Source: Sphaerochaetaceae bacterium
GTDB lineage: Bacteria > Spirochaetota > Spirochaetia > Sphaerochaetales > Sphaerochaetaceae
DNA length: 34,975 bases
Direction of reading: 5' to 3'
Assembly: GCA_028691695.1 (NCBI GenBank)
Contig: JAQUYU010000006.1
Location: 1 to 34,975 of the forward strand
Both the position numbers and the translations under genes were made by a program. Each line of letters starts with the position of its first letter. Position 1 is the first letter of the stretch. The notes below the pieces were generated by a model. The model saw only the letters and a program-made list of their open reading frames with translations, made no database searches and was not told the origin of the DNA. This document shows positions 19,095-28,391 of this stretch, in pieces.

Positions 19095-20075
19095 ATGAAA
19101 AAAATCATTGCAATTGCTGCAATCCTGCTGGTTCTCGCACCTGCGCTTTTCGCTCAGGCAGCTCAGGAAACACAGTTCCCTGATCCTGAAAAAAGCTTCA
19201 CAATCGTCGTAGGATTCTCTGCCGGAGGCGGAACTGACCTGATATTCAGGGAGTTCGCCGAATGCCTCAAGGAGGTATCTGGGGCAGACTTCATCATCAC
19301 CAATATCCCAGGCGGCAGCAGTGCCACCGGAACGAACGAACTTCTCAACGGAGAAGCGGATGGATACACCCTTCTCGGATCCGGAACCCATACGGTAAGC
19401 GCCACTCTTCAGGGCACTACCGCAGGATTCACAGAGCTTGATTACGTTGCGGCTCTCAACTGGGATCCGTTCGTGATCTGCGTCCAGAAGGACAGCCCTT
19501 ACAACTCATTCGAAGAGCTTGTTGCGGCAGCCAAGGCGAATCCTGGCAAGATAGTTCTCGGGAACGCCGGCCAGACCGGAGCTACAGGAGTAGCATCGAT
19601 CGGAATCAACCTCAACTGCGACAAGTCATTCAATGTCACCGCTTTCAACGGCGGAGCGGAGCTCATCCCTGCCGTCCTCGGCGGTCACTGCGATGCTGGA
19701 ATCTTCTCTCAGAGCGAATGCATCAACAACATCGACGGCCTGAAGCCGCTCGTGATCCTGACCCCTGCAAGAAGCATCCTTGCTCAGCTTGCAGATGTCC
19801 CTACCCTCAAGGAAGCTGGGTTTGACTTCACGGTTCCTGGAGGCAGCTTCAGATCACTTTCCGTCAAGAAGGGAACTCCTCAGAAGGCCATAGACTGGCT
19901 TGCCGACATGTCCGAGAAGGCATTCAACACAGAAAGGTTCCAGACTTACATGAAGACCAAGGGACTTATCCCTTACTTCCTCAAGACCAAGGACTATGCC
20001 GAATATGACCAGACTCTGATCGATTCTTACACCCCGATTCTCAAGGAAGCAGGGCTGTACAAGTTCGGCAATTAG
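19095..20075 (+). CDS. tctC: Tripartite tricarboxylate transporter substrate-binding protein (TctC/Bug family)
   Basis: Periplasmic receptor of a TTT transporter. The N-terminus is a signal peptide (MKK, hydrophobic core, ALFAQA) with no lipobox. Residues that follow match the Bug fold: FTIVVGFSAGGGTDL, the first ligand loop, then GKIVLGNAGQTGATG and the C-terminal DYAEYDQTL. The length of 326 residues is normal. GGGAGG precedes the ATG. Bug receptors bind carboxylates such as citrate, and some bind sugar acids or other organic acids; the operon has sugar-phosphate genes, so a sugar acid is a reasonable guess. Confidence 0.93.
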   Translation: MKKIIAIAAILLVLAPALFAQAAQETQFPDPEKSFTIVVGFSAGGGTDLIFREFAECLKEVSGADFIITNIPGGSSATGTNELLNGEADGYTLLGSGTHTVSATLQGTTAGFTELDYVAALNWDPFVICVQKDSPYNSFEELVAAAKANPGKIVLGNAGQTGATGVASIGINLNCDKSFNVTAFNGGAELIPAVLGGHCDAGIFSQSECINNIDGLKPLVILTPARSILAQLADVPTLKEAGFDFTVPGGSFRSLSVKKGTPQKAIDWLADMSEKAFNTERFQTYMKTKGLIPYFLKTKDYAEYDQTLIDSYTPILKEAGLYKFGN

Positions 20076-20084
20076 GATAAAGCC

Positions 20085-20810
20085 ATGTTCAGAAACCGGA
20101 AAGCAGTGCCATTTTCTTTTACCATTCTCTCAACCCTCTATATAATCTATATAGTGGCGCTAGGAGACAGCCGAATGCTCGGGGACGAGATAGGAGGAGA
20201 CCCAGGCGGGATGATCATCCCGCTGATCCTTGGAATCTTCATGCTCGCCTCTTCATTCTATATCTTCCTTACTGACAAGAAGACACAAACAGCAGAGAAG
20301 AAGATGGATCCGGTTGACAGACGGCTTTTTCTAAGCGTCCTGATTATTTCGATACTGTATGCAGCGCTTTCCAGGTTCCTGGGCTTCCTGCTTTCCACTA
20401 GCCTGGCGCTGTATATTCTTGTATTCATAAACCTGAATCTCGGTCTCGGGAAGGACTGCATCAAACCCTTCTTCTTCGGGATGCTGATTTCAGAAGCAGT
20501 CCTTCTGGCGGTGTACACCGTAGGCAGAACCATCACCCGCTCCATGACGATAGCCTCAAGAAACGGATCTCTTTCCGGATTCTTCGCATCGTCAGGAGCG
20601 ATTCTTGCAGTGACAGCAATCGCCGCCGCTGCTCTTGTCTTCATAGCGGTCTTCATAGCAAGGAAGGCTTTGCCTAAGGCAAGTTCGTCTGACAAGGTCA
20701 ACTCGGCTTTCTCGGCTGGAATGATTTCATTGATTTCCACCCAAGCGCTTTATCTGATCTTCAAGCAGCTGTTCCTTGTCAATCTTGTTTCAGGCCTCAT
20801 CGGCTGGTAG
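20085..20810 (+). CDS. tctB: TTT transporter small membrane subunit, TctB family, with central insertion
   Basis: Small membrane subunit of the tripartite tricarboxylate transporter, placed between tctC (9-base gap) and tctA as is standard. N-terminal helix after RNRKAVPF, a middle LFLSVLIISILYAALSRFLGFLLSTSLAL pair and the C-terminal LYLIFKQLFLV-type ending are TctB-like. At 241 residues it is longer than most TctB proteins (about 150-190). The extra length is a segment with one strong helix (AILAVTAIAAAALVFIAVFIA) placed before the canonical last helix. It ends 9 bases before tctA, and GGAGG overlaps its stop. Confidence 0.85.
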   Translation: MFRNRKAVPFSFTILSTLYIIYIVALGDSRMLGDEIGGDPGGMIIPLILGIFMLASSFYIFLTDKKTQTAEKKMDPVDRRLFLSVLIISILYAALSRFLGFLLSTSLALYILVFINLNLGLGKDCIKPFFFGMLISEAVLLAVYTVGRTITRSMTIASRNGSLSGFFASSGAILAVTAIAAAALVFIAVFIARKALPKASSSDKVNSAFSAGMISLISTQALYLIFKQLFLVNLVSGLIGW

Positions 20811-20819
20811 GAGGTGGAT

Positions 20820-22340
20820 ATGGACTTCTTCATGCAGGGCCTGAGCCAGGTAGCAAACATTCAGACCATTCTGTGGATGGCAATAGGATCGGTGCTTGGA
20901 ATCATCCTTGGCGCCCTTCCAGGACTGACCGCCACAATGGGCATCGCACTAGTGATGCCTATAAGCTTTCATCTTCCAACTGCGACAGGCATGGGCCTGC
21001 TGCTTGCAGTCTACTGCGGAGCCGTCTCAGGCGCATCCATTCCGGCAATCCTGCTGGGAATTCCCGGCAACCCGAATGCGATAGCCACCGTTGAAGATGG
21101 ATTGAAGATGACGAAGAAGGGAAAAGCCGGGCAGGCGCTCGGCGGAGCCGTGGTGGCTTCATTCATCGGAGGAATCGGGTCACTGCTCTGCCTCGTCTTC
21201 TTCTCCCCTCTCATTGCCAAGGCAACTCTTGCCTTCGGACCGGCAGAAAAGACCACTCTTGCCCTTGTGGGTCTTGTAATCATAGCCTCGGTTTCGGGCA
21301 AGTCCGTTCTCAAGGGACTGTTCATGGGCGCTCTTGGAATGGCTCTTTCCCTGATCGGCACTGACTCATTCAGCGGTGCACTGCGCATACCGTTTGCAAG
21401 CATTCTCGGCCACACCCCGCTTACAAAGGGGCTCGATCTGACAAGCAGCCTCATCGGACTCTATGGAATCTCGCAGGTGCTGCTTTCGGCCGAGCATCTG
21501 ACCAAGCCTGCGGCAGAGATCCCTGATGTGAAGATCGATCACATATTCCCGTCGTTCAGAAAGGTCTGCTCGATGTGGAAGATCATCCTCGCCAGCCTCG
21601 GAATCGGCACCATCATAGGGGCGATTCCAGGAACAGGCGCTTCAATTGCAGTATTCATGGCCCACGATACGGCCAGAACCATAACAAATGCTTCCAATGG
21701 AAAGCTTGAGGAATTAGGAACCGGATGCCTTGAGGGCGTGTTCGCCCCGGAAGTGGCAAACAATGCAGTCACAGGCGGCGCATTGATTCCTGCTCTTTCA
21801 CTTGGAATCCCGGGCGACAGCGCAACAGCGGTCCTCATCGGTGCCCTGATGGTAAAGGGAGTGAATCCTGGATTCCAGCTTTTTTCCCAGAACATGAGCC
21901 TTGTGTATGCAATCTTCATCACAATGTTCATTGCCAATCTGTTCATGGCAGTATTCCAGCTGGCCGGAGTAAGGCTTTATCCGAAGATACTCAAGGTTCC
22001 TGAGAAGATCCTCATGCCTCTGGTACTGATGCTCAGCTTCATCGGAGCATATGCAATTGCCGGCCAGGCGACAAGCGTCGGAATCTTCAACATGGGCGTA
22101 GCCCTTGCAATGGGAATCCTCGGCTACTTCTGCAAGAAGAACGGATACCCATTCTCGCCTCTGGTGCTCGGGCTCATTCTCGGAAGCATGTTCGAAGAGA
22201 ACTTCCGACGGGCCGTGAAGCTTGCCGGTGGCAATTACATGACATTCTTCACAAAGCCGATCTGCATCGTGTTCATAGCATTCGCAGTGTTTTCTGTCGT
22301 ATTCCCAATCATACGCAGCAGGAAGAAGGCATCAAAATGA
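20820..22340 (+). CDS. tctA: TTT transporter large membrane subunit, TctA family
   Basis: Main membrane channel of the TTT system with about 12 hydrophobic helices. Signatures are GALPGLTATMGIALVMPISF near the N-terminus and the repeated GAIPGTGASIAVFMAHDTA in the middle, the two PGL/PGTG loops of the family. The ATG at 20820 is preferred over the GTG at 20814, because GGAGG (20810-20814) overlaps the GTG and is five bases before the ATG. That gives 506 residues, the normal size. Its stop codon overlaps the ATG of the next gene (ATGA), which ties the transporter to the downstream enzymes. Confidence 0.95.
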   Translation: MDFFMQGLSQVANIQTILWMAIGSVLGIILGALPGLTATMGIALVMPISFHLPTATGMGLLLAVYCGAVSGASIPAILLGIPGNPNAIATVEDGLKMTKKGKAGQALGGAVVASFIGGIGSLLCLVFFSPLIAKATLAFGPAEKTTLALVGLVIIASVSGKSVLKGLFMGALGMALSLIGTDSFSGALRIPFASILGHTPLTKGLDLTSSLIGLYGISQVLLSAEHLTKPAAEIPDVKIDHIFPSFRKVCSMWKIILASLGIGTIIGAIPGTGASIAVFMAHDTARTITNASNGKLEELGTGCLEGVFAPEVANNAVTGGALIPALSLGIPGDSATAVLIGALMVKGVNPGFQLFSQNMSLVYAIFITMFIANLFMAVFQLAGVRLYPKILKVPEKILMPLVLMLSFIGAYAIAGQATSVGIFNMGVALAMGILGYFCKKNGYPFSPLVLGLILGSMFEENFRRAVKLAGGNYMTFFTKPICIVFIAFAVFSVVFPIIRSRKKASK

Positions 22341-23071
22341 AGATTGTCTTCTTCGGAAACAGCGGTGGAATCCAAGGCAGCTCTGGGGGCAACACTTCAT
22401 TCGCAGTGCACACCGGCCAGTCTCTGGTGCTTGTCGACTCCAGCGGATCGCCGCTTGAGAACCTTGCACACTCCGCTCTGAACCCAGAGCTCATAGATGC
22501 CCTGCTTCTCACCCACTCGCACATCGACCACATCTATGCCTTGCCGTCTCTGATCCACAATCTATGGCTCAGCGGGCGTTCCAGGACGCTTGCAATCCAT
22601 TCGAACCGAGAGACTCTTGCAAAGGCATCCGAGATCATCGACGTTTTCGGCCTCAGGCAGAAGAAGGCAATGTTCCCGATTGAGCTGAATGAATGCACGG
22701 ATTCGAGCTTTGAAATAAAGGATCTTCGAATCACACCGTTCCCTGTGAACCATCTTGTGCCTGCCACTGGATTCGTATTCGATGATGGCAGCAGCCGCAT
22801 CGCCTGCTTTGCCGACTGCAACAGCAGCACTCCGATTCCTGACGCAGCCAGATCATGCAGCCTTATGGTCCACGAAGCAGGAATCGGGGGCAAGCCGGAC
22901 CACAGCAGCGGGAGAGAAGCAGGACTCGCAGCAAAGGAAGCAGGAGCGCTTGAGCTGCTTCTCGTTCATCTGCCACAGAGCCCGGAGCTTCGTGCCAGGA
23001 TACTATCAGATGCACGTTCTGTCTTCAGGAACACCGGAATCCCCGTTTTATTCAAGGAGATTGAAATATGA
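22337..23071 (+). CDS. Metallo-beta-lactamase-fold hydrolase, RNase Z-like branch
   Basis: Binuclear-metal hydrolase of 244 residues. The metal motif is LLTHSHIDHIYALP (H-x-H-x-D-H). Further ligands are in FPVNHLVPATG, CFADCNSS and MVHEAGIG, as in the RNase Z/PhnP/arylsulfatase side of the fold. PhnP-like enzymes act on cyclic phosphodiesters, so a phosphodiesterase role is possible. It overlaps tctA upstream and the phosphohexomutase downstream by four bases each, so it is coupled to both. Whether it processes an imported substrate or RNA cannot be told. Confidence 0.8.
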   Translation: MKIVFFGNSGGIQGSSGGNTSFAVHTGQSLVLVDSSGSPLENLAHSALNPELIDALLLTHSHIDHIYALPSLIHNLWLSGRSRTLAIHSNRETLAKASEIIDVFGLRQKKAMFPIELNECTDSSFEIKDLRITPFPVNHLVPATGFVFDDGSSRIACFADCNSSTPIPDAARSCSLMVHEAGIGGKPDHSSGREAGLAAKEAGALELLLVHLPQSPELRARILSDARSVFRNTGIPVLFKEIEI

Positions 23072-24600
23072 AAACTCAGGAACTTGACCTTGGAATGTTC
23101 AAGGCCTTCGATATCCGTACACGCGATGAGCTTCTGCCGGACCAGAACGCAAGCCGCCTGATGGAAGCTCTTGCCTTCTATTTTCTGGCCAAGCCCAGAT
23201 GCTCCTCGGTAGTTCTAGGCCGAGATGCACGCCTTGGGGTTCCGCATCTCATGCAGATGGCTGCCGATATCTTCACATCATACGGCATCGATGTGATTCT
23301 GAACCCGCTTCAGATCTCGACATGCCAGTTCTACTATTCATGCATGCAGAACCCAGGCTCTGCTGGGATCATGTTCACCGCCAGCCACAATCCAGGCTCG
23401 TATGTCGGCCTCAAGATAGTTATACCGCCGATGATTCCACTTTCGCTTGGAAACGGAATCGAAGACATCAGACAGCTTTACAAGGAAGGCAGGAAGCCAT
23501 CTCATGCCGCTTCTCATGGCAGGATCATCATCGCCCGCTATCTTGACAGCTTCATCGACTACTCCCTTTCTCTGGCAGGAGTGAAGAAGGACTCGCTCAA
23601 GTCTCTTTCGCTATGCCTCGATTTCCTTTCGGGAGCAGCTGGCACCGAGATCACCGAAGCCCTGCAGTTTGCAGGAGCCTCTGTTCTTCCAAGGAATCTC
23701 ATCCCTGACGGCAGGTTCCCGTCAGGCGACCCTAATCCGATTGTGATAAGCTCGATAAAGCCTGCATGGGACGCGATAAAGAACGGAAGCTTCGACTTCG
23801 GACTTGCCTTCGATGGAGACGGAGACCGGATGGACTTCATAACAGGACGCGGGGAACAGCTTGCACCGTCATTCAACTTCTCGATCATCCTTCCGAGGCT
23901 GACCAAGCTGTTCAGGCCTCTTTTCCCACGATGCTCCGTCTATTCCGACGTGAAGGTGAATCCCCTTGCCCTGTCTCTTCAGGCTGCCGCAGCGGACGTT
24001 CAGATCATCCGAAACGGACATTCGTTCATCAAGGAAGCTCTTCGCGAGAGGCAGAAGGAAGGCTGCATTGCAGCGTGCGAGGAAAGCGCCCATTACTACA
24101 TGAACTTCCCATACGACATCAATGATTTCTCGAAAGGCTTCGCCGCAGCCGAGAACACCCTGTTCTTCTCCCTTCTCACATCGCGCTCGTTCTCTGAGAA
24201 CCCTGAGGCCTACAGCCTTGCAAAGTCACAGCAAGACCATACTTTCCGCGCAAGGGAATGGCCGGTCCATTTCAATGAGAAAGCAGACATGGAGCATGCG
24301 CTTGCCGATGTCAAGGCCGAGTTCAGCAGCCGCGGCCTTGCGATCTTCGAAAAGACAGCGGACGGACGCAGCCTGGATTCGGTTCTGATGCGGAGCGGAA
24401 TTCCTGAGATCATAACTGAAGACACCGATCTTTCAGGCAGCTGGTATCAGGTGGTTCAGAGAATAAGCCGCAGCGAAGACAACATCGCACGCTGGGAGGT
24501 CACTGGTTCGAGCCAGGACATGGTGGATGAAGCAAGGATTGCCATATGCAAGGTGATTGACAGCTATGCCGATTCGGGCAAAGCTCAGTACGTGAGCTAA
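23068..24600 (+). CDS. Phosphomannomutase/phosphoglucomutase family protein
   Basis: Alpha-D-phosphohexomutase that moves phosphate between C1 and C6 of a hexose. The four standard sites are visible: MFTASHNPGS with the phosphoserine (S106), FDGDGDRMDF for Mg2+, CEESAHYY for sugar recognition, and a C-terminal phosphate loop that is unusual (RISRSEDNIARWEV in place of R-x-SNTEP-x-LR). The length of 510 residues is within family range. The divergent last loop may change substrate choice. It is coupled to the metallo-hydrolase by a four-base overlap and followed 14 bases later by the DeoR gene. It differs from the second phosphohexomutase at 29695. Confidence 0.88.
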   Translation: MKTQELDLGMFKAFDIRTRDELLPDQNASRLMEALAFYFLAKPRCSSVVLGRDARLGVPHLMQMAADIFTSYGIDVILNPLQISTCQFYYSCMQNPGSAGIMFTASHNPGSYVGLKIVIPPMIPLSLGNGIEDIRQLYKEGRKPSHAASHGRIIIARYLDSFIDYSLSLAGVKKDSLKSLSLCLDFLSGAAGTEITEALQFAGASVLPRNLIPDGRFPSGDPNPIVISSIKPAWDAIKNGSFDFGLAFDGDGDRMDFITGRGEQLAPSFNFSIILPRLTKLFRPLFPRCSVYSDVKVNPLALSLQAAAADVQIIRNGHSFIKEALRERQKEGCIAACEESAHYYMNFPYDINDFSKGFAAAENTLFFSLLTSRSFSENPEAYSLAKSQQDHTFRAREWPVHFNEKADMEHALADVKAEFSSRGLAIFEKTADGRSLDSVLMRSGIPEIITEDTDLSGSWYQVVQRISRSEDNIARWEVTGSSQDMVDEARIAICKVIDSYADSGKAQYVS

Positions 24601-24614
24601 AAAGGAGTCAGCAG

Positions 24615-25379
24615 ATGGGAAACTGGAACACATTCGGAAGGCAGCAGGAAATCCTGGCCGCTCTTTCTGCAAAGAAGGTCCTTGCCGTCTCTGAGATGGC
24701 CCGCGACTTCAATGTTTCAGAGGTCACGATCCGAAGCGACCTTGACACTCTTTCCAAGAGGGGTCAGCTGGTGCGGACGCACGGAGGTGCCGTCCTTCCG
24801 GAGGATACGGCCAATTCAAGGTTCTTCTCAAGCACCATCAACGAAAACAGAGACATCAAGACAGCTCTTGCAAACGAAGCCGCCGCAATGGTTCATGACG
24901 GTGACACCGTGATAATCGACAGCGGAAGCACAATGGCAATACTGGCTTCTCTGCTTCACCGCAAGAAGATCACTGTACTGACCAACAGCCTTCCAGCAGT
25001 CTCTGAGCTTGCCTCGGATGAGGGCATCGAGCTGATGGTAATCGGCGGATCGTTCAGGCGCAGCGTCCTTGCAGCAGTAGGCGACTTCTCTTCTGAGATG
25101 CTCCGCTCGATCAATGCCGACATCCTGTTCATGGGGTGCACTTCATTCGACAGCTCAAGAGGCATTTCCTGCCCGAACCTAAACGAGAAGATCACCAAGC
25201 GCCTGATGATCGATGCAAGCCGCAAGGTCTGCGTAGTCGCCGACTGCTCCAAGAGCAACCGCACATCACTCTACCAGGTGGCTTCATGGAAGGAGATCGA
25301 CTGCTTCATCACTGACAGCATATCAGACAGTGACAGAAAGAAGCTGGAAGCCAGCTCAGTGAAGGTCATATGCACATAG
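24615..25379 (+). CDS. DeoR-family transcriptional regulator
   Basis: Sugar-phosphate-responsive repressor, 254 residues. The N-terminal helix-turn-helix reads [23 protein letters not shown], followed by the family wing [14 protein letters not shown]. The C-terminal DeoRC domain has the effector-site [20 protein letters not shown] and [18 protein letters not shown] is correctly placed before the ATG. Located at the end of the tct-phosphohexomutase operon, it most likely regulates that operon through the palindromes ahead of tctC. The effector would be a sugar phosphate rather than a tricarboxylate, which supports a sugar-derived transported substrate. Its last 10 bases overlap nfo. Confidence 0.93.
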   Translation: MGNWNTFGRQQEILAALSAKKVLAVSEMARDFNVSEVTIRSDLDTLSKRGQLVRTHGGAVLPEDTANSRFFSSTINENRDIKTALANEAAAMVHDGDTVIIDSGSTMAILASLLHRKKITVLTNSLPAVSELASDEGIELMVIGGSFRRSVLAAVGDFSSEMLRSINADILFMGCTSFDSSRGISCPNLNEKITKRLMIDASRKVCVVADCSKSNRTSLYQVASWKEIDCFITDSISDSDRKKLEASSVKVICT

Positions 25380-26191
25380 GCTGCCATCTCTCAACTTCCG
25401 ATGGATTCCTTGCGATGGGACAGACCGCATTATCGATAGGGGCGGATACTTTCCAGTTCTTCACCCGCAATCCACGTGGCAGCCGTGCCCGCCAGATTGA
25501 TCCGGATGATGCGCAGGCTCTTATGGATTTCATGAAAGAGCATCGGTTTGCCAGGATCATAGCCCATGCTCCCTATACGCTCAATCCCTGCTCAATTGAT
25601 GAGCGCACCCGTCAGTTTGCCCTTGATACGATGAAGGATGACCTGCAGCGGATGGAATTCACTCCTTTTCAGCTGTACAACTTCCACCCTGGCAGCCATA
25701 CCGGGCAGGGAATCGAGAAGGGAATCGAAGAGATCACCAAGCTTCTGAACTCCATCATCACGCAAGCTCAGTCCACAACCGTCCTTCTTGAGACAATGGC
25801 TGGAAAGGGAACGGAGGTCGGAAGCCGGTTCGAGGAGCTACAAGCCATAATTGATGGCGTTGAATTGAAGGACAAGATCGGTGTCTGCATGGACACATGC
25901 CACATATTCGATGCAGGATATGACATCCGTGACAACTGGAATGGAGTGCTATCGGAGTTTGACAGGATCATTGGAATCGGGAATCTCAAGGCAGTGCACC
26001 TCAACGACAGCATGAACGGCCTTGGCTCTCACAAGGACAGGCACCAGAAGATCGGGGAAGGCAGCATAGGGCTTGAAGCCCTGAGGCGGATAGCACGCAC
26101 CCCGGAGCTTTCAGGGCTGCCTTTCTGCCTTGAGACCCCGAATGACCTTGATGGGTATCGCAGGGAGATAGAGATGCTGTCAGCGCAGTGA
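25370..26191 (+). CDS. nfo: Endonuclease IV (AP endonuclease)
   Basis: Base-excision-repair enzyme that cuts at abasic sites. At 273 residues it has the zinc-site segments of the family in order: [79 protein letters not shown] and the final ETPND. It overlaps the DeoR gene by 10 bases, so a repair gene is co-translated with a sugar operon. This may be chance hitch-hiking. It converges on the radical SAM gene; 81 bases lie between them and no T-run terminator is visible. Confidence 0.97.
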   Translation: MHIGCHLSTSDGFLAMGQTALSIGADTFQFFTRNPRGSRARQIDPDDAQALMDFMKEHRFARIIAHAPYTLNPCSIDERTRQFALDTMKDDLQRMEFTPFQLYNFHPGSHTGQGIEKGIEEITKLLNSIITQAQSTTVLLETMAGKGTEVGSRFEELQAIIDGVELKDKIGVCMDTCHIFDAGYDIRDNWNGVLSEFDRIIGIGNLKAVHLNDSMNGLGSHKDRHQKIGEGSIGLEALRRIARTPELSGLPFCLETPNDLDGYRREIEMLSAQ

Positions 26192-26272
26192 GACAAGCTG
26201 CCTGCTGCTCAAGGCACTCGTATATCTTCAGGATGAGGCCGCCATCTGAATTGTACAGCGATGCGGCAATTG

Positions 26273-27274
26273 TCAGGCTTTTCTCTTGAGCTCCAGAAAT
26301 GATTCAAGCGGATCGGCGAATCCCGGAGCGAACGGCTGATCACGGTTGAAATCAGGAATCCACATCGTATCCTTCTCAAAGCCAGCCTGCTCACCGAACT
26401 CCTGATAGAAGCCGTTCTCGATGTCCAGATCGTCAAGGCGCTGCATCAGTGCATCATATTCGGCACGTGTCATAGGCGCAAGGCCTTTCTCCCCATGCGG
26501 GGGAACGAACTGCACCATCAGAGACAGGTAGCTCATGTCCTTGTACAGAGCTGCATACCAGTCAAGGAAATCAAATGTGGCATCCAGCGTTCCAGGGAAT
26601 ACAAGATGACGCACAAGGACGCCGTAAAGCCGCCCCTTTCGCAGGAATGTCCTCGGATAGCGTGACTTCAGGAATTCCATCACAGGCACTATTGCCCGCG
26701 CATAATCCGCCTTGCCGCAGAACTCAGAGGCCACCGATGGGCTAAGGGTCTTAACATCAATCATATAGAGGTCAATGTATGGATCGATGATCTTCAGGAC
26801 CTCTGGATTCTCATAGCCAGAGGTATTATAGACGATCGGGAGCTTCAGGCCGTCCCTTCTTGCCTGGACGAGGGCTGGGATCACCGATGGAAGGAAGTGC
26901 GAAGATGTGACGAGATTGATGCTGGCAGCACCTTGATCCTGAAGATCGCTCATCAGGCGCGCAAGCGTCGGTGCGTCCACTTCGATGCCCGGAGAATCAA
27001 TTCCAGAGCAGGAAATCTGATAGTTCTGGCAATAACGGCAATGAAGAGTGCATCCATTGAAGAACAGCATCCCAGAGCCTTTCTTTCCGGATACCGGAGG
27101 CTCTTCTCCTCTATGAAGGCCTGCCCATGAAAGACGCATCCTATCGGTTGACAGGCAAGCTCCGAGCTCGCCTCGGGTGCGGTTCACCTTGCAGCGGTTC
27201 GGGCACAGTTCGCATGATTCATACAGCTTTTCCAGTTCTTCCATTTCGTTGACCTTTACAGGGTAATATACCAT
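26273..27274 (-). CDS. PflX-like radical SAM protein (COG1313 type)
   Basis: Uncharacterised relative of pyruvate-formate-lyase activating enzyme. The N-terminal Cys cluster CELCPNRCKVNRTRGELGAC and the radical SAM motif CTLHCRYCQ (C-x3-C-x2-C) are intact. FFNGC, GAASINLVTSSHF and YMIDVKTLSP match the family. A glycyl-radical partner is not in the window. Two starts are possible: the ATG at 27274, which sits 8 bases after a CATAAT hexamer with TTGAAG at 16-base spacing and no ribosome site (leaderless), or the ATG at 27244, with AAAGG upstream. I list the longer form because five other first genes here look leaderless. Function of the family is not established. Confidence 0.85.
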   Translation of the reverse strand: MVYYPVKVNEMEELEKLYESCELCPNRCKVNRTRGELGACLSTDRMRLSWAGLHRGEEPPVSGKKGSGMLFFNGCTLHCRYCQNYQISCSGIDSPGIEVDAPTLARLMSDLQDQGAASINLVTSSHFLPSVIPALVQARRDGLKLPIVYNTSGYENPEVLKIIDPYIDLYMIDVKTLSPSVASEFCGKADYARAIVPVMEFLKSRYPRTFLRKGRLYGVLVRHLVFPGTLDATFDFLDWYAALYKDMSYLSLMVQFVPPHGEKGLAPMTRAEYDALMQRLDDLDIENGFYQEFGEQAGFEKDTMWIPDFNRDQPFAPGFADPLESFLELKRKA

Positions 27275-27288
27275 AATCCTTGATTATG
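27249..27288. promoter_or_regulatory. Symmetric divergent promoter with inverted repeat, radical SAM/patatin
   Basis: A perfect inverted repeat CATAATC-CTT-GATTATG (27272-27288) lies between the two genes. Each arm provides a CATAAT -10 hexamer. TTGACC (27249-27254) is 17 bases from the plus-strand copy. TTGAAG on the minus strand (27310-27305) is 16 bases from the other. Each hexamer ends 8 bases before an ATG, 27286 on plus and 27274 on minus. Confidence 0.65.
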
Positions 27289-28386
27289 AGAAATCCGAAA
27301 ACACCTTCAATTGAACAAATCGAGCCAAAGGATGAGCTTGCCCTTCCGGCAAGCGAGAAGAAGGACGTCTTCATCCTGTCCCTCGATGGGGGCGGAATGA
27401 GAGGACTCATCTCTACGGCGGTGGTATCAGGGTTTATCCAGATACTCAAGGAGAAAGGATTCGAAAGAACCATTCCGGAAGCCTTCGACATGGTCGCCGG
27501 CACTTCAACCGGCGGTCTGATTGCAACTGCGCTCACCTGCCCTTCGATGCTGGGACGGACTGCTGAGCAGGGACCGGCTCTTGCAAGCGCAGATCAGCTT
27601 TCGAATATCTATCTTCTTTACGGCAATGATATTTTCTCCGAGGCCGTTCCATCGATTCTCAATGCAGTCTCTGACAAGTATTCGCCGCGGAAGTTCGAAA
27701 GCCTGCTTCAGCTCTGGTATGGAAGCACTATGTTCTCAAGCTGCGTGATCCCGACGCTTGTGATGGGCTACAATGCCACTTCGGGGCTTCCGTTTCCAAT
27801 GGCAAGCACCGAGAACCGGACGCTTTATTCCTGGGAAGTCAGCAGGGCAACTTCAGCCGCACCTACTTATTTCCCGCCATTCCAGCTCGGCAACCAGCTT
27901 ATAGTCGACGGCGGGGTCATTGCGAACAACCCCAGCCTTTATGCCTACAGGTATGCCCGCACGCTCTGGCCCAAGTGCCGCAGGATCCATATCCTGTCGG
28001 TCAGCACATGCGGAGCAATCTACAGGTACCAGTCCATGGCGACATACGGGATCTCGAGCTGGACTTCGGTGTACAAGGTATATGCATCGGCTCAGCAGCA
28101 GACTGCCGACGAGATGATGGAATGCCTTCCCGATGCTGACTACGTGAGAATATACAAGGAACTGAAAGACAAGATAGACATGGATGACACAAGCGAAGAG
28201 ACGCTGCTTCGGCTTCAGCAGTCCGGAAATGATCTTCTTAAGCAGTTCAGGCCAGCTCTTGAAGCTTTCGCCGACCGCTTGATTGCAGTCAAGGATCCTT
28301 CACGCAACGAACCTGAGCCATCGATGGAGCCCATACAGAAACGGCTTTCGTTCATCCAGAGACTCAGAAGCTGGGTCAAGAGGTAA
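27286..28386 (+). CDS. Patatin-like phospholipase
   Basis: Serine hydrolase of the patatin fold, probably acting on lipid acyl esters. The oxyanion loop LSLDGGGMRG, the nucleophile elbow AGTSTGG (Ser74, G-x-S-x-G) and the catalytic VDGGVIANNP (Asp208) are all intact. There is no signal peptide or membrane helix, so it is cytoplasmic or peripheral. The ORF track starts at TTG 27280. The ATG at 27286 (366 residues) is preferred; it has no ribosome site and follows a TTGACC-17-CATAAT promoter by 8 bases. The single-domain layout resembles defence effectors such as CapV, but no nucleotidyltransferase gene is near, so that role is not supported here. Confidence 0.9.
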   Translation: MRNPKTPSIEQIEPKDELALPASEKKDVFILSLDGGGMRGLISTAVVSGFIQILKEKGFERTIPEAFDMVAGTSTGGLIATALTCPSMLGRTAEQGPALASADQLSNIYLLYGNDIFSEAVPSILNAVSDKYSPRKFESLLQLWYGSTMFSSCVIPTLVMGYNATSGLPFPMASTENRTLYSWEVSRATSAAPTYFPPFQLGNQLIVDGGVIANNPSLYAYRYARTLWPKCRRIHILSVSTCGAIYRYQSMATYGISSWTSVYKVYASAQQQTADEMMECLPDADYVRIYKELKDKIDMDDTSEETLLRLQQSGNDLLKQFRPALEAFADRLIAVKDPSRNEPEPSMEPIQKRLSFIQRLRSWVKR

Positions 28387-28391
28387 CGCAG

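Noticed and set aside
26192-26272. Bidirectional terminator between nfo and the radical SAM gene
   Set aside because: Only a weak GCCGC/GCGGC pairing and a short T stretch; not enough to call.
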